Shown piece after piece: positions 35,751-49,287 of a stretch of 64,000 nucleotides of DNA; the first letter of the stretch is position 1, and every line of letters begins with the position of its first letter. The stretch spans positions 214,562 through 278,561 of the forward strand of contig NZ_OBEF01000005.1 of NCBI RefSeq assembly GCF_900215375.1. The letters run 5' to 3'. The translations under genes and the position numbers were made by a program. The notes under the pieces were generated by a model. That model saw only the letters and a program-made list of their open reading frames with translations, was not told the DNA's origin and ran no database searches. The DNA is from Enterobacter sp. CC120223-11 (GTDB taxonomy: Bacteria > Pseudomonadota > Gammaproteobacteria > Enterobacterales > Enterobacteriaceae).

Positions 35751-37121
35751 TTACTTCTTCTTCACCGGGCGCTGCCAGCCTTGCTTGCTAACCTGCGGCA
35801 CGCGGCTTAATACCAGTTCGTTATCGGCAACGTTACGGGTGACAGTCGTGCCCGCCGCAATGGTTACGCCTTTGCCAATGGTGACAGGCGCCACCAGCTG
35901 GGTATCGGAACCGACGAACACGTCATCGCCGATTACGGTTTTAAACTTATTTGCGCCATCGTAGTTACAGGTGATGGTACCGGCACCGATATTCACGTTG
36001 TCGCCAATCTCCGCATCGCCGAGATAGCTCAGATGACCCGCTTTTGAACCTTTGCCCAGGCGTGCTTTTTTCATCTCAACGAAGTTGCCGACATGAGCGC
36101 CTTCCAGCAGCTCAGCACCCGGGCGCAGACGTGCGAACGGGCCGATCGTACAGGCGGCGTGCAGTTCTGCATCTTCCACTACGCTGTACGGGCTGATTTC
36201 GCAGTCGTCGCCAATCACGCTGTTTTTAATCACGCAGCCCGCGCCAATCTTCACGCGATGGCCGAGGGTGACGTTGCCTTCCAGAATAACGTTAGTATCA
36301 ATTTCCACGTCGCGCCCGTGGGCTACGGTGCCGCGCAGGTCAAAACGCGCTGGATCGCGCAGCATCACGCCCGCCAGCAGCAGTTTTTCTGCCTGCTCGC
36401 TCTGATAAACGCGCTCCAGACGGGAAAGCTGCAGACGGTTGTTCACGCCTTCCACTTCGCTCAGACGCTCCGGGTGAACGGCGGCAATTTCACGCCCTTC
36501 CTGGTACGCCATGGCGATAATGTCGGTGATATAGAACTCGCCCTGCGCGTTGTTGTTGTCCAGCTTGCCCAGCCAGCGCTTCAGATCGGCCCCACCTGCA
36601 ATCAGGATACCGGTGTTGATCTCCTGAATCTGACGCTGCGCCTCGGTGGCATCTTTATGCTCAACGATGCCGGTCACTTTGTCGTTTTCACGGGTGATGC
36701 GGCCATAACCGGTCGGATCGTCCAGTTTGACGGTCAGCAGGCCGATGCCGCCCTGCGGTTTCGCGGCGCGCAGACGCTCCAGCGTTTCCACGGAGATCAG
36801 TGGCACGTCACCGTAGAGCATCATGATGTCTTCATCATCGGCAAAGAACGGTGCGGCCTGCTGCATTGCATGGCCGGTGCCGAGCTGTTGGGCCTGCAGC
36901 ACCCAGTTCAGATTGCCTTCGGTCAGCGTTTCTTTAAGCAAATCGCCGCCGTGGCCGTAAACCAGGTGAACCTGAGTGGCGCCTAATTCATCAGCAGCAT
37001 CAATAACATGCTGAACCATTGGCTTGCCCGCAAGGGTATGAAGCACCTTCGGGAGATCGGAATACATGCGAGTACCTTTGCCCGCGGCAAGGATCACTAC
37101 GCTCATCGCACTGTTTGACAT
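35751..37121 (-). CDS. glmU: Bifunctional GlmU: GlcNAc-1-P uridyltransferase / GlcN-1-P acetyltransferase
   Basis: Makes UDP-N-acetylglucosamine for peptidoglycan and LPS. It has 456 residues, as in E. coli, from ATG 37119-37121, which has AGGA at good spacing; the first of two candidate starts lies too close to it. The N-terminal nucleotidyltransferase has the LAAGKGTRM loop (about 11-19) and the UDP-GlcNAc site YGHGGD. The C-terminal left-handed beta-helix of hexapeptide repeats carries the acetyl-CoA site ([11 protein letters not shown], catalytic His near [12 protein letters not shown]). Heads the glmUS unit; a separate transcript unit lies upstream. Confidence 0.99.
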   Translation of the reverse strand: MSNSAMSVVILAAGKGTRMYSDLPKVLHTLAGKPMVQHVIDAADELGATQVHLVYGHGGDLLKETLTEGNLNWVLQAQQLGTGHAMQQAAPFFADDEDIMMLYGDVPLISVETLERLRAAKPQGGIGLLTVKLDDPTGYGRITRENDKVTGIVEHKDATEAQRQIQEINTGILIAGGADLKRWLGKLDNNNAQGEFYITDIIAMAYQEGREIAAVHPERLSEVEGVNNRLQLSRLERVYQSEQAEKLLLAGVMLRDPARFDLRGTVAHGRDVEIDTNVILEGNVTLGHRVKIGAGCVIKNSVIGDDCEISPYSVVEDAELHAACTIGPFARLRPGAELLEGAHVGNFVEMKKARLGKGSKAGHLSYLGDAEIGDNVNIGAGTITCNYDGANKFKTVIGDDVFVGSDTQLVAPVTIGKGVTIAAGTTVTRNVADNELVLSRVPQVSKQGWQRPVKKK

Positions 37122-37372
37122 AAGCATCCTGACAGCTGTTTGAGTGAGAAGTTAAAACCTTTCACATTGAAATTTCTACATATTTTTCGTCATGAAATGG
37201 AATGCAGAGAAAACGTGCAACGTGAAAGTCAAAACCGATTTTATGACGCTATTTTCAGCCATCGTAGCGTGATTTGTCTCGAAAAAAAGACCCATTATCT
37301 GAAGATTAGCCGCTATGTTGCTGCTTTGGTTGTTCTTTCGATGCCTGAATCAAGCCTGAATGAGCGCTAAAA
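37122..37372. other. glmU leader and promoter region
   Basis: About 250 bases without a supportable gene. It must hold the glmU promoter(s). I see -35-like TTGACT on the minus strand near 37229-37234 but no matching -10 at the usual spacing. NagC-type operators are known upstream of E. coli glmU; I cannot point to a convincing one here. A 76-codon plus-strand frame is not credible as a gene. Confidence 0.5.
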
Positions 37373-37405
37373 CACAAAAAGGCCGCCTGATGGCGACCTT
37401 CTCAT
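37373..37405 (-). terminator. Intrinsic terminator after the 16-codon ORF
   Basis: On the minus strand AAGGTCGCC and GGCGGCCTT pair around ATCA and are followed by TTTTTGTGTTTT. It lies about 30 bases past the small ORF stop, so the small unit is insulated from glmU. Confidence 0.85.
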
Positions 37406-37432
37406 GTTCTTTTTGTTCGACAATACAGAGGA

Positions 37433-37483
37433 TTAGAAGCTCAGATTGCGGAACAGCGCGATGATTTTATGTAAGCGTTTCAT
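37433..37483 (-). CDS. Candidate small protein, 16 residues, between glmU and atpC
   Basis: ATG-started frame reading MKRLHKIIALFRNLSF then TAA. AGGAATT precedes the ATG by six bases, a good ribosome site. The peptide is cationic at the front and amphipathic, with hydrophobic residues spaced as on a membrane-binding helix. It has its own upstream region with two perfect CRP sites and its own intrinsic terminator, so an RNA of roughly 150 bases is expected. I do not recognise the peptide. It could be a real small protein, a leader peptide, or an incidental frame in a small regulatory RNA. Whether related genomes keep the frame was not testable here. Confidence 0.5.
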   Translation of the reverse strand: MKRLHKIIALFRNLSF

Positions 37484-37510
37484 GGTAATTCCTGCATAGC
37501 ACAATTGTTG

Positions 37511-37526
37511 TGTGATCTAACTCACA
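37511..37526 (-). promoter_or_regulatory. CRP site, proximal
   Basis: TGTGATCTAACTCACA is a perfect TGTGA-N6-TCACA consensus. It lies at about the start of the expected transcript, where CRP would hinder rather than help, and its RNA copy could fold into a 5' hairpin. Confidence 0.8.
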
Positions 37527-37532
37527 AAACAG

Positions 37533-37561
37533 AGTCTACGCCGGGTTTTTGACCTGCGCAA
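37533..37561 (-). promoter_or_regulatory. Candidate promoter of the small transcript
   Basis: On the minus strand TTGCGC, a 17-base spacer and TAGACT. It would start RNA near 37526 with a 42-base leader to the small ORF. The distal CRP site is centred about 50 bases upstream of that start. Confidence 0.5.
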
Positions 37562-37567
37562 CATCTA

Positions 37568-37583
37568 TGTGACATACATCACA
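37568..37583 (-). promoter_or_regulatory. CRP site, distal
   Basis: TGTGACATACATCACA is a second perfect TGTGA-N6-TCACA consensus, centred 57 bases from the proximal site. Its position upstream of the candidate promoter would allow activation. Confidence 0.8.
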
Positions 37584-37615
37584 CTTAAGAGTTACATCTG
37601 AATCATCACCAAGAA

Positions 37616-37646
37616 AAAAGCCAGCCTGGAAACCAGACTGGCTTTT
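37616..37646 (-). terminator. Terminator of the atp operon
   Basis: On the minus strand AAAAGCCAG-x-CTGG and CCAG-x-CTGGCTTTT form a long stem around TTT, followed by TTTTTTC. It begins 18 bases after the atpC stop. Confidence 0.9.
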
Positions 37647-37663
37647 GTGCTTTCAAGCCGGTG

Positions 37664-38083
37664 TTACATCGCTTTTTTGGTCAACTCGATAACGCGCAGT
37701 TTGGCGATCGCTTTGGCCAGCTCCGCGGACGCCTGAGCGTAATCCACGTCGCCGTGCGAGCTCTTGATGTGCTCTTCCGCTTTACGTTTCGCTTCCAGGG
37801 CTCGCGCTTCGTCGAGATCCTGACCGCGGATAGCGGTATCAGCCAGTACGGTTACGTTACCCGGCTGAACTTCCAGCACACCACCAGACAGATAGATGAA
37901 CTCTTCATGTCCGTGCTGCTTCACGATGCGAATCATACCAGGCTTAATGGCGGTGAGCAGCGGGGCGTGGCCCGGGTAAATACCCAGCTCACCTTCGCTA
38001 CCCGTTACCTGGATTTTCTCGACCAGACCAGAGAACATTTGCTGCTCTGCGCTGACGACGTCCAGGTGGTAAGTCATTGCCAT
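37664..38083 (-). CDS. atpC: ATP synthase F1 epsilon subunit
   Basis: Central-stalk subunit that couples rotation and inhibits ATP hydrolysis. It has 139 residues, as in E. coli. N-terminal beta-sandwich (about 1-85) with [17 protein letters not shown] and the conserved [15 protein letters not shown]-terminal two-helix inhibitory hairpin with [15 protein letters not shown]. Last gene of atpIBEFHAGDC. Confidence 0.99.
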   Translation of the reverse strand: MAMTYHLDVVSAEQQMFSGLVEKIQVTGSEGELGIYPGHAPLLTAIKPGMIRIVKQHGHEEFIYLSGGVLEVQPGNVTVLADTAIRGQDLDEARALEAKRKAEEHIKSSHGDVDYAQASAELAKAIAKLRVIELTKKAM

Positions 38084-38103
38084 ATCACCCTCCGATTAAG
38101 GCG

Positions 38104-40376
<2,273 letters not shown>

Positions 40377-40426
40377 GAGCTTCTCCTCAATATCTCGCGG
40401 CCTGCCCTAAGGCAAGCCGCCAGACG

Positions 40427-41968
40427 TTACCAGGACTGGGTTGCTTTGAAGGAATCGAGGATGCCTTTCAGCTTGCCTTCGATTTCGTCGTTGTAGTTGC
40501 CAGTCTGGTTGATTTCTTGCATCAGCGGAGCGTGGTCACGGTCGACGTAAGCCAGCAGAGCGGCTTCGAAGCTACCGATTTTTGCCAGTTCCACATCTTC
40601 GAGGTAACCGCGTTCAGCCGCGAACAGAACAAGACCCTGCTGTGCTACAGACATTGGGGCGTACTGTTTCTGTTTCAGAAGCTCGGTCACTTTCTGACCG
40701 TGGCTCAGCTGCTTACGGGTTGCTTCGTCCAGATCGGATGCGAACTGAGAGAACGCAGCCAGTTCACGATACTGTGCCAGCGCGGTACGAATACCACCGG
40801 ACAGTTTCTTGATGATCTTGGTCTGAGCAGCACCACCCACACGGGATACGGAGATACCCGGGTTAACCGCCGGACGAATACCGGAGTTAAACAGGTTGGT
40901 TTCCAGGAAGATCTGACCATCGGTAATCGAGATTACGTTAGTCGGAACGAACGCGGAAACGTCACCCGCCTGGGTTTCGATGATTGGCAGCGCGGTCAGG
41001 GAACCGGTTTTACCTTTCACTTCACCTTTGGTGAAGTTCTCAACGTATTCAGCGTTAACGCGGGATGCACGCTCCAGCAGACGAGAGTGGAGGTAGAATA
41101 CGTCGCCCGGGAACGCTTCACGTCCTGGTGGACGACGGAGCAGCAGGGAAACCTGACGGTAAGCAACAGCCTGTTTGGACAGGTCATCGTATACGATCAG
41201 CGCATCTTCACCGCGGTCACGGAAGTATTCGCCCATTGCGCAACCGGCATATGGTGCCAGGTATTGCAGTGCAGCAGATTCGGACGCTGTAGCAACAACC
41301 ACGATGGTGTTGGACAGTGCGCCGTGCTCTTCCAGTTTGCGAACCACGTTAGAAATGGTGGACGCTTTCTGGCCGATAGCCACGTACACGCATTTGATAC
41401 CGGAATCACGCTGGTTGATGATCGCATCGATTGCCATCGCGGTTTTACCGGTCTGACGGTCACCGATGATCAGCTCACGCTGGCCACGGCCGATTGGAAT
41501 CATTGCATCGACGGATTTGTAACCGGTCTGAACAGGCTGGTCTACGGACTGACGATCGATAACGCCTGGTGCGATAACTTCGATTGGCGAGAAGCCATCG
41601 TTATCAACCGGACCTTTACCGTCGATTGGCGCACCCAGGGTGTTCACCACGCGGCCTAACATGCCACGGCCAACCGGCACTTCAAGAATACGGCCAGTAC
41701 ACTTAACCTTCATGCCTTCTGCGAGGTCAGCGTATGGACCCATCACAACTGCACCTACGGAGTCGCGCTCCAGGTTCAGTGCGATAGCGTAACGGTTACC
41801 CGGAAGGGAAATCATCTCACCCTGCATACAGTCGGCAAGACCGTGGATGCGGATAACACCGTCACTTACAGAAACAATAGTACCTTCGTTGTGAGCTTCA
41901 CTCACAACATTGAACTGAGCAATGCGCTGCTTGATCAGTTCGCTGATTTCGGTGGAATTCAGTTGCAT
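40427..41968 (-). CDS. atpA: ATP synthase F1 alpha subunit
   Basis: Regulatory nucleotide-binding subunit of F1. It has 513 residues, as in E. coli. P-loop GDRQTGKT (near 169-176), and the arginine finger is in the SVSRVGG stretch (near 376). It lies 12 bases after atpH. Codon use is strongly biased, as in the other atp genes. Confidence 0.99.
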   Translation of the reverse strand: MQLNSTEISELIKQRIAQFNVVSEAHNEGTIVSVSDGVIRIHGLADCMQGEMISLPGNRYAIALNLERDSVGAVVMGPYADLAEGMKVKCTGRILEVPVGRGMLGRVVNTLGAPIDGKGPVDNDGFSPIEVIAPGVIDRQSVDQPVQTGYKSVDAMIPIGRGQRELIIGDRQTGKTAMAIDAIINQRDSGIKCVYVAIGQKASTISNVVRKLEEHGALSNTIVVVATASESAALQYLAPYAGCAMGEYFRDRGEDALIVYDDLSKQAVAYRQVSLLLRRPPGREAFPGDVFYLHSRLLERASRVNAEYVENFTKGEVKGKTGSLTALPIIETQAGDVSAFVPTNVISITDGQIFLETNLFNSGIRPAVNPGISVSRVGGAAQTKIIKKLSGGIRTALAQYRELAAFSQFASDLDEATRKQLSHGQKVTELLKQKQYAPMSVAQQGLVLFAAERGYLEDVELAKIGSFEAALLAYVDRDHAPLMQEINQTGNYNDEIEGKLKGILDSFKATQSW

Positions 41969-41980
41969 GCTCCAGTCCCC

Positions 41981-42514
41981 TTAAGACTGCAATACATCTG
42001 CAAGGCGATCGAGACGGCCGCGTACGCTGCCATCAATGACCGTATCACCCGCACGGATGATGACGCCTGCCATTACAGATTTATCGATTTTGCAATTCAG
42101 CTTAACTTTGCGTGACAGACGTTTTTCCATCGCGGCAGTAATTTTCGCGAGCTGTTCGTCACTCAGTGCGGAGGCAGAAGTCACTTCGACTTCGGCGGTC
42201 GCTTCACTCAGGGCGCGTAAATGCGCGAACTGCTCGAGAACATCCGGGAGCGCCTTCAGACGACCGTTTTCTGCCATCACCCGAATCAGGTTCTGGCCGT
42301 TGGTGTCCAGCTGCTCACCGCAGATGGCGATAAACGCATCTGCGAGCGTTTCCGGCGCCAGAGCGCCAGAAAGTAACTCTGCCATTTGGTCGTTTTTAGT
42401 GACCTCGGCGGCAAACGCCAGCATATCCTGCCAGCTGTCTACGCTCTGGTTTTCGACCGCAAAGTCAAAAGCTGCTTTGGCGTAGGGGCGAGCTACCGTT
42501 ACAAATTCAGACAT
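41981..42514 (-). CDS. atpH: ATP synthase F1 delta subunit
   Basis: Joins the top of the F1 head to the peripheral stalk b dimer. It has 177 residues, as in E. coli. N-terminal six-helix bundle (about 1-105) beginning [20 protein letters not shown]-terminal domain with the conserved [23 protein letters not shown] end that contacts b. It lies 14 bases after atpF. Confidence 0.99.
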   Translation of the reverse strand: MSEFVTVARPYAKAAFDFAVENQSVDSWQDMLAFAAEVTKNDQMAELLSGALAPETLADAFIAICGEQLDTNGQNLIRVMAENGRLKALPDVLEQFAHLRALSEATAEVEVTSASALSDEQLAKITAAMEKRLSRKVKLNCKIDKSVMAGVIIRAGDTVIDGSVRGRLDRLADVLQS

Positions 42515-42528
42515 CAGCCCCTCCCTCC

Positions 42529-43291
<763 letters not shown>

Positions 43292-43322
43292 TCAGTTAAA
43301 ACGTAGTAGTGTTGGTAAAGAA

Positions 43323-44527
<1,205 letters not shown>

Positions 44528-44617
44528 CACGTTTTTACTCCTGCTCCCTTCGAGGTATGCCGCGTGTCGTATAAAACGTTCTTTGAGGCTCAGAGTCAAG
44601 CATCAAAAAGCGGACAA

Positions 44618-44645
44618 ATTATACGGTGACGCCCCGTGAATTCAA
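44618..44645 (-). promoter_or_regulatory. Promoter of the atp operon
   Basis: TTGAAT, a 16-base spacer and TATAAT on the minus strand, about 90 bases before atpI. It is the best sigma-70 match in the gap and fits the single main promoter known for this operon. Confidence 0.8.
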
Positions 44646-45039
44646 ACAATAAGTAGCGAAAAGGTGAATAAATGTTTAAATATTTTTCGACCGGACTCTT
44701 TTTCCACTTTTCACTAAACTGTGAACAATCAGACAAAACTGCAAATGACGCGAAATACCGCGCATAAAAGCGTGCATCCGATCACAAAATAAAGATTTTC
44801 ACCGCTATCGAAAACCAGCATAGAAAAAATTCCAGGATTTCATCTTTCTGAATTCAATAACAAATTTTATAGACTCTTTTTAAAACAGCCCGATACACCC
44901 CAAAAACCTTTCATTGACATTCTTAATAAACATTTAACATTCACCGGTTGTTCACGATACCGATTTTTAGCAGCCTGATATTTTCGTGGTTGACTATTTT
45001 TAAAGTCAATCAAATAGCGCGTCGTTAAATAAATGCAAA
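44646..45039. other. AT-rich gap between atpI and rsmG
   Basis: About 400 strongly AT-rich bases without a supportable gene. One short inverted repeat (TTGACT at 44990, AGTCAA at 45004) is visible. As I recall, the corresponding E. coli gap is of similar length, so this is not an insertion. It may bind nucleoid proteins such as H-NS. Confidence 0.5.
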
Positions 45040-45086
45040 AAAGCAGTGACCGTATCGTTAAATGTAACTGAACGTATCACTGCTTT
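45032..45086 (-). terminator. Terminator of the mnmG-rsmG transcript
   Basis: On the minus strand AAAGCAGTGA and TCACTGCTTT pair at the base of a longer imperfect hairpin, followed by TTTTGCATTT. It lies about 60 bases past the rsmG stop and shields the atp promoter. Confidence 0.75.
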
Positions 45087-45143
45087 CATCACCCCGTTTT
45101 AACACTTCACAGCAGGGTGAATATCCACATTTTTTGATAAAGA

Positions 45144-45767
45144 TTAAACTTTAGTTGGCTTAATCTTAACCAGATGACGCTCACCCTCGAGCTGCGGAAC
45201 GCTGAGCTTAACTATCTCTTCCACCGTGAATTGTGCAGGTAACTGAGCAATTTCATCGTCAGGCACCAGACCCTTCAGCGCATAGAAACGTCCATTTTCA
45301 GCTGGCAGATGATGACACCAGCTCACCATGTCATTCAGAGAGGCAAACGCGCGGCTTATTACGCCATCAAACGGCGGCTCAGCGGGGAACTCTTCCACCC
45401 GGCTTTGCACAGGCGTGACGTTATCGAGCTTCAGTTCGTGCTGCACCTGACGCAGGAAACGCACGCGCTTGCCCAGGCTGTCCAGCAGCGTGAACTGCGC
45501 CTGTGGCAGAACAATGGCCAGCGGGATCCCCGGCAGGCCCGGGCCCGTCCCCACGTCAATAAAGCGCGAGCCCTGCAAATGCGGAGCCACCACGATGCTG
45601 TCGAGAATATGACGCACCAGCATCTCGTTCGGATCGCGCACTGAGGTCAGGTTGTACGCTTTGTTCCATTTGTGGAGCAGTTCGACGTAGGCCACCAGCT
45701 GTTGCTGCTGATTTCCGGACAACGAAATACCTGCTTCAGCGAGCAGACGAGAGAGTTTGTTGAGCAC
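45144..45767 (-). CDS. rsmG: 16S rRNA m7G527 methyltransferase RsmG
   Basis: Methylates G527 of 16S rRNA with S-adenosylmethionine; loss gives low-level streptomycin resistance. It has 207 residues from GTG 45765-45767 ([13 protein letters not shown]), equal to E. coli; an upstream ATG 25 codons earlier runs through a REP element and was rejected. The SAM loop is [17 protein letters not shown] (about 70-86), followed by [12 protein letters not shown] and the conserved VISRAFASL. It follows mnmG across a gap of about 100 bases. Confidence 0.96.
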   Translation of the reverse strand: MLNKLSRLLAEAGISLSGNQQQQLVAYVELLHKWNKAYNLTSVRDPNEMLVRHILDSIVVAPHLQGSRFIDVGTGPGLPGIPLAIVLPQAQFTLLDSLGKRVRFLRQVQHELKLDNVTPVQSRVEEFPAEPPFDGVISRAFASLNDMVSWCHHLPAENGRFYALKGLVPDDEIAQLPAQFTVEEIVKLSVPQLEGERHLVKIKPTKV

Positions 45768-45810
45768 TGAGAGATCCCTGTTGAGCTTCTTTTGGCGGAT
45801 GGCGTTTCGC

Positions 45811-45863
45811 AGACCCGCCCTACGGGTTTGTAGGCCCGGCAAGCTTCGCGCCGCCGGGCAATC
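45811..45863. repeat. REP-like element between mnmG and rsmG
   Basis: ACCCGCCCTACGGGT is one small palindrome. GCCCGGCAAGC...GCCGCCGGGC is a second, REP-like one. They fill most of the mnmG-rsmG gap. Confidence 0.7.
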
Positions 45864-45871
45864 TATTCAAA

Positions 45872-47761
45872 TCAGGCGCTGCGACGCAGCATGCCCTGTT
45901 TTTTCAGCCAGATCAGCAAAATCGAAATTGCCGCAGGCGTGACGCCGGAGATACGCGAAGCCTGACCGATAGAGGACGGTTTATGATCGTTGAGCTTGGC
46001 GATCACTTCGTTCGACAGGCCTGAGACCTGACGGTAATCCAGCGTTGCCGGCAGGATCGTGTTCTCATTGCGCTGATGGCGCTCGATCTCATCCTGCTGA
46101 CGGGCGATATAACCTTCGTATTTGACCTGAATTTCCACCTGCTCAGCAGCCTGAGGATCTGCCAGGCCCGGTGCGAATGGCGACAGCCCGACCAGCTGTG
46201 CGTAGGTCACACCAGGACGACGCAGCAGATCTTCGCCGCTGGCTTCGCGGGACAGCGGCGCATCCAGCTGGGCATTCACTTCCGCAGCAGCTTCAGATGT
46301 TGGCGTCACCCAGGTCGATTTCAGGCGCTGACGCTCAAGCTCAATGCTTTCCAGCTTCTCGTTGAAACGCGCCCAGCGTTCGTCGTCGACCAGACCGAGC
46401 TCACGACCCTGTTCGGTCAGACGCAGATCGGCGTTGTCTTCACGCAGCATCAGGCGGTATTCCGCGCGGGAGGTGAACATGCGGTACGGTTCTTTGGTAC
46501 CCAGCGTGCAGAGGTCGTCCACCAGCACGCCGAGGTAAGCCTGATCGCGGCGCGGCGCCCAGCCTTCCTTCTCGGCAGAGAAACGCGCGGCGTTAAGCCC
46601 CGCCAGCAGGCCCTGCGCAGCAGCTTCTTCGTAACCGGTGGTGCCGTTGATCTGTCCGGCAAAGAACAGGCCCTGAATATATTTGCTTTCCAGCGTCGGC
46701 TTCAGATCGCGTGGATCGAAGAAATCGTACTCAATGGCGTAGCCAGGACGGACGATCTTCGCGTTCGCCATCCCTTCCATTGAACGGACGATCTGCATCT
46801 GCACGTCAAACGGCAGGCTGGTGGAGATCCCGTTCGGATAAATTTCGTTGGAGGTCAGGCCTTCCGGTTCGAGGAAGATCTGATGCTGATTCTTGTCAGC
46901 GAAGCGCATCACCTTGTCTTCAATCGACGGGCAGTAGCGTGGGCCAATGCCTTCGATGACGCCCGCGTACATTGGGCTGCGGTCGAGGTTATTGCGGATC
47001 ACATCATGGGTTTTTTCGTTGGTGTGCGTGATGTAGCACGGCACCTGGCGCGGATGCTGAGCCGCGTTGCCCATGAACGAGAACACCGGCATCGGGTTGT
47101 CACCGTGCTGCTGGGCCAGGATGCTGAAATCGATGGTGCGCGCGTCAATACGCGGTGGCGTACCCGTTTTCAGGCGACCGACACGCAACGGCAGTTCACG
47201 CAGACGACGAGAGAGCGAAATGGCTGGTGGATCGCCTGCACGACCGCCGCTGTAGTTATCCATGCCGATGTGAATTTTGCCATCGAGGAACGTCCCGACG
47301 GTCAGCACAACGGACTTTGCACGGAACTTGAGGCCCATCTGGGTGACAGCGCCAACGACACGATCGTTTTCGACGATAAGATCTTCAACGGCCTGCTGGA
47401 AGATCATCAGGTTCGGCTGATTCTCCAGCGCAGTGCGCACCGCCTGACGATAGAGCACGCGGTCGGCCTGAGCGCGGGTTGCACGAACCGCCGGACCTTT
47501 GCTGCCGTTTAGTATTCTAAACTGAATGCCCGCCTGGTCGATTGCCTTCGCCATCAGCCCGCCGAGCGCATCCACTTCTTTTACCAGGTGTCCTTTCCCA
47601 ATGCCGCCAATGGCCGGGTTGCAGCTCATCTGCCCCAGCGTGTCGATATTGTGTGTCAACAGCAGGGTCTGCTGACCCATACGTGCTGCGGCCATCGCGG
47701 CCTCAGTACCTGCATGACCCCCGCCAATGATGATGACGTCAAAAGGATCCTGATAAAACAT
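45872..47761 (-). CDS. mnmG: tRNA U34 carboxymethylaminomethyl-modifying enzyme MnmG
   Basis: FAD protein that acts with MnmE on the wobble uridine of tRNAs. It has 629 residues, as in E. coli, from ATG 47759-47761 ([18 protein letters not shown]). The dinucleotide-binding motif is [10 protein letters not shown] (about 13-22), and the active cysteine block is [13 protein letters not shown] (near 47). The C-terminal MnmE-binding domain ends LRRSA. It is transcribed away from oriC; its promoter lies in the left flank, where transcription is known to assist initiation in E. coli. Confidence 0.98.
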   Translation of the reverse strand: MFYQDPFDVIIIGGGHAGTEAAMAAARMGQQTLLLTHNIDTLGQMSCNPAIGGIGKGHLVKEVDALGGLMAKAIDQAGIQFRILNGSKGPAVRATRAQADRVLYRQAVRTALENQPNLMIFQQAVEDLIVENDRVVGAVTQMGLKFRAKSVVLTVGTFLDGKIHIGMDNYSGGRAGDPPAISLSRRLRELPLRVGRLKTGTPPRIDARTIDFSILAQQHGDNPMPVFSFMGNAAQHPRQVPCYITHTNEKTHDVIRNNLDRSPMYAGVIEGIGPRYCPSIEDKVMRFADKNQHQIFLEPEGLTSNEIYPNGISTSLPFDVQMQIVRSMEGMANAKIVRPGYAIEYDFFDPRDLKPTLESKYIQGLFFAGQINGTTGYEEAAAQGLLAGLNAARFSAEKEGWAPRRDQAYLGVLVDDLCTLGTKEPYRMFTSRAEYRLMLREDNADLRLTEQGRELGLVDDERWARFNEKLESIELERQRLKSTWVTPTSEAAAEVNAQLDAPLSREASGEDLLRRPGVTYAQLVGLSPFAPGLADPQAAEQVEIQVKYEGYIARQQDEIERHQRNENTILPATLDYRQVSGLSNEVIAKLNDHKPSSIGQASRISGVTPAAISILLIWLKKQGMLRRSA

Positions 47762-47816
47762 GGTGGTCTGCCTCGCATGAAAGCGGTTTGAAAAGTGATT
47801 GAAGCCCGGGCCGTGG

Positions 47817-47845
47817 ATTCTACTCAACTTTGCGAGCCGGAGAAA
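47817..47845 (-). promoter_or_regulatory. Candidate mnmG promoter
   Basis: A TAGAAT -10 on the minus strand at 47817-47822 with a poor -35 (TTTCTC) 17 bases upstream, just left of oriC. Weak match; position supports it. Confidence 0.45.
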
Positions 47846-47852
47846 GCACCCG

Positions 47853-48119
47853 GGATCCTGGGTATTTAAAAGAAGATCTTTTATTTAGAGATCTGTTTTA
47901 CTGTGATCTCTTATTAGGATCGCCATCTTCTGTGGATAAGCTGGATCTGGCGTTTAAGATCATATGCTTAATAAGGATCACAGCCTGTGAATGATCGGTG
48001 ATCCTGGTCCGTATAAGCTGGGATCAGAATGAAGGGTTATACACAACTCAAAAACTGACCAAACCTTATTCGTGGGATAACTACCGGTTGATCAGCGCTT
48101 TTAACCAGAGTTATCCACA
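47853..48119. other. Chromosomal replication origin oriC
   Basis: Lies between mnmG and mioC as in E. coli. The left AT-rich unwinding element starts at GGATCCTGGG and has GATCT-rich 13-mer repeats (47853 to about 47915). DnaA box R1 is TGTGGATAA (47931-47939), R2 TTATACACA (48037-48045) and R4 TTATCCACA (48111-48119). The R3 position reads GTGGGATAA (48072-48080), further from consensus than the E. coli version I recall. Twelve GATC sites for Dam/SeqA occur in 267 bases. The mnmG and mioC genes flank it as expected. Confidence 0.97.
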
Positions 48120-48135
48120 TAAAAAAGGCCGATCT

Positions 48136-48585
48136 TTACAATTCTCCGATCAGTTTTGTCCAGGATCCGAGCCAAATTTCAGCCGGATCTTCAGGAATGT
48201 CATGATCGAGGACGTTGATCTTCAGCGTTTCGCCTATCTGTTTTGCTCCGCAGGCCGTCAGTTCCTGATCGATTTTCTCGATTGCCCCGCAAAAAGTGTC
48301 ATATTCGCGGCTGCCGATACCGACGGAACCAAAGCGTACGGCGCTCAGATCCGGTTTCTCTTCCTTTATTGCTTCATATAAAGGAACGAGATTATCAGGA
48401 ATGTCGCCCGCGCCGTGCGTGGAGCTGACCAGCAGCCAGACTCCGCTCAGATTGAGGTCTTCAAGCAGGGGGCCATGCAGCGTTTCAGTGGAATAACCGG
48501 CGTCTTCCAGCTTCTCAGCCAGGTGTTCCGCTACGTATTCGGCACCGCCAAGCGTGCTGCCACTGATAAGTGTAATGTCTGCCAT
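48136..48585 (-). CDS. mioC: FMN-binding protein MioC
   Basis: Flavodoxin-like protein; needed for biotin synthase activity in vitro, with its transcription entering oriC. It has 149 residues from ATG 48583-48585 (MADITLISGSTLGGAEYVAEHL), E. coli 147. The FMN phosphate loop is SGSTLGGAEY (about 8-17), and the second FMN loop is STHGAGDIPDN (about 55-65). AGGGTGGA precedes the start. The stop lies 16 bases from the R4 box of oriC. Confidence 0.96.
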   Translation of the reverse strand: MADITLISGSTLGGAEYVAEHLAEKLEDAGYSTETLHGPLLEDLNLSGVWLLVSSTHGAGDIPDNLVPLYEAIKEEKPDLSAVRFGSVGIGSREYDTFCGAIEKIDQELTACGAKQIGETLKINVLDHDIPEDPAEIWLGSWTKLIGEL

Positions 48586-48615
48586 GAAAGTCCACCCTCT
48601 GATCCTGAGTGGCAC

Positions 48616-48655
48616 ATTGTACGCTGTGTGTGAGCTGGGATCTACCTGTGGAAAG
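48616..48655 (-). promoter_or_regulatory. mioC promoter with DnaA-like box
   Basis: The -10 is TACAAT (48616-48621 on the minus strand) with GATC inside the -35 region. A DnaA-like CTTTCCACA (minus strand, 48647-48655) sits just upstream. This matches the DnaA-repressed, Dam-sensitive mioC promoter known in E. coli. Confidence 0.65.
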
Positions 48656-48676
48656 ATGTGGGATTAAAAAGCCCGA

Positions 48677-49135
48677 TCACGGGCGAATGGTGCGCATGAT
48701 CGGGTTCTGCAGGGAGATCAGCGTCTCGGTGGACTGAATTTCATCGATTGTTTGGATCTTGTTGATAAGTACCTGCTGGAGGGCGTCGATCGAGCGGCAC
48801 ATCACCTTAATAAAGATGCTGTAGTGCCCGGTGGTGTAATACGCCTCGGTCACTTCATCGAGGCTTTCCAGCCGTGCCAGCGCGGAAGGGTAATCTTTGG
48901 CGCTTTTCAAAATGATGCCAATAAAGCAGCAGACATCGTAGCCGAGCTGTTTCGGGTTCACGTCGATGCGTGCGCCGGTAATGATGCCCGCCTGCTTCAT
49001 CTTCTCAACGCGCACGTGAATGGTGCCGGGGCTGACGCCGAACTGTTTGGCTAATTCGGCATAGGCGGTTCGCGCATTGGCCATCAGCGCCTCAAGGATG
49101 CCGCGGTCTAGATTGTCGATCTGATAATTTTCCAT
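48677..49135 (-). CDS. asnC: Lrp-family regulator AsnC
   Basis: Asparagine-responsive regulator that activates asnA and represses itself. It has 152 residues, as in E. coli. The N-terminal helix-turn-helix (about 8-55) includes ARTAYAELAKQFGVSPGTIHVRVEKM. The C-terminal RAM ligand domain (about 65-145) has the conserved TGHYSIFIKV. It is divergent from asnA across 152 bases that must hold both promoters. Read-through from it can reach mioC and oriC. Confidence 0.98.
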   Translation of the reverse strand: MENYQIDNLDRGILEALMANARTAYAELAKQFGVSPGTIHVRVEKMKQAGIITGARIDVNPKQLGYDVCCFIGIILKSAKDYPSALARLESLDEVTEAYYTTGHYSIFIKVMCRSIDALQQVLINKIQTIDEIQSTETLISLQNPIMRTIRP

Positions 49136-49287
49136 AGGATTTTCTTATGAAGTTTAACGAATCTTTCTATTTTAGCGCTTTATTTTAGTCGATTGAAATC
49201 GGCAAGGCCTTTTTGATTGTTGATTATTGAATTCATGCCTCATTCTGTTGCTTAATCAACGGCACAGGACGCAGGGGAGTATAAAAA

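Noticed and set aside
37156..37330. NagC operators upstream of glmU
   Set aside because: Known in E. coli, but no stretch here gave me a convincing match by eye.
37140..37370. 76-codon plus-strand frame in the glmU leader
   Set aside because: No ribosome site, opposite to the glmU promoter region, no recognisable domain. The region is AT-rich, where such frames arise by chance.
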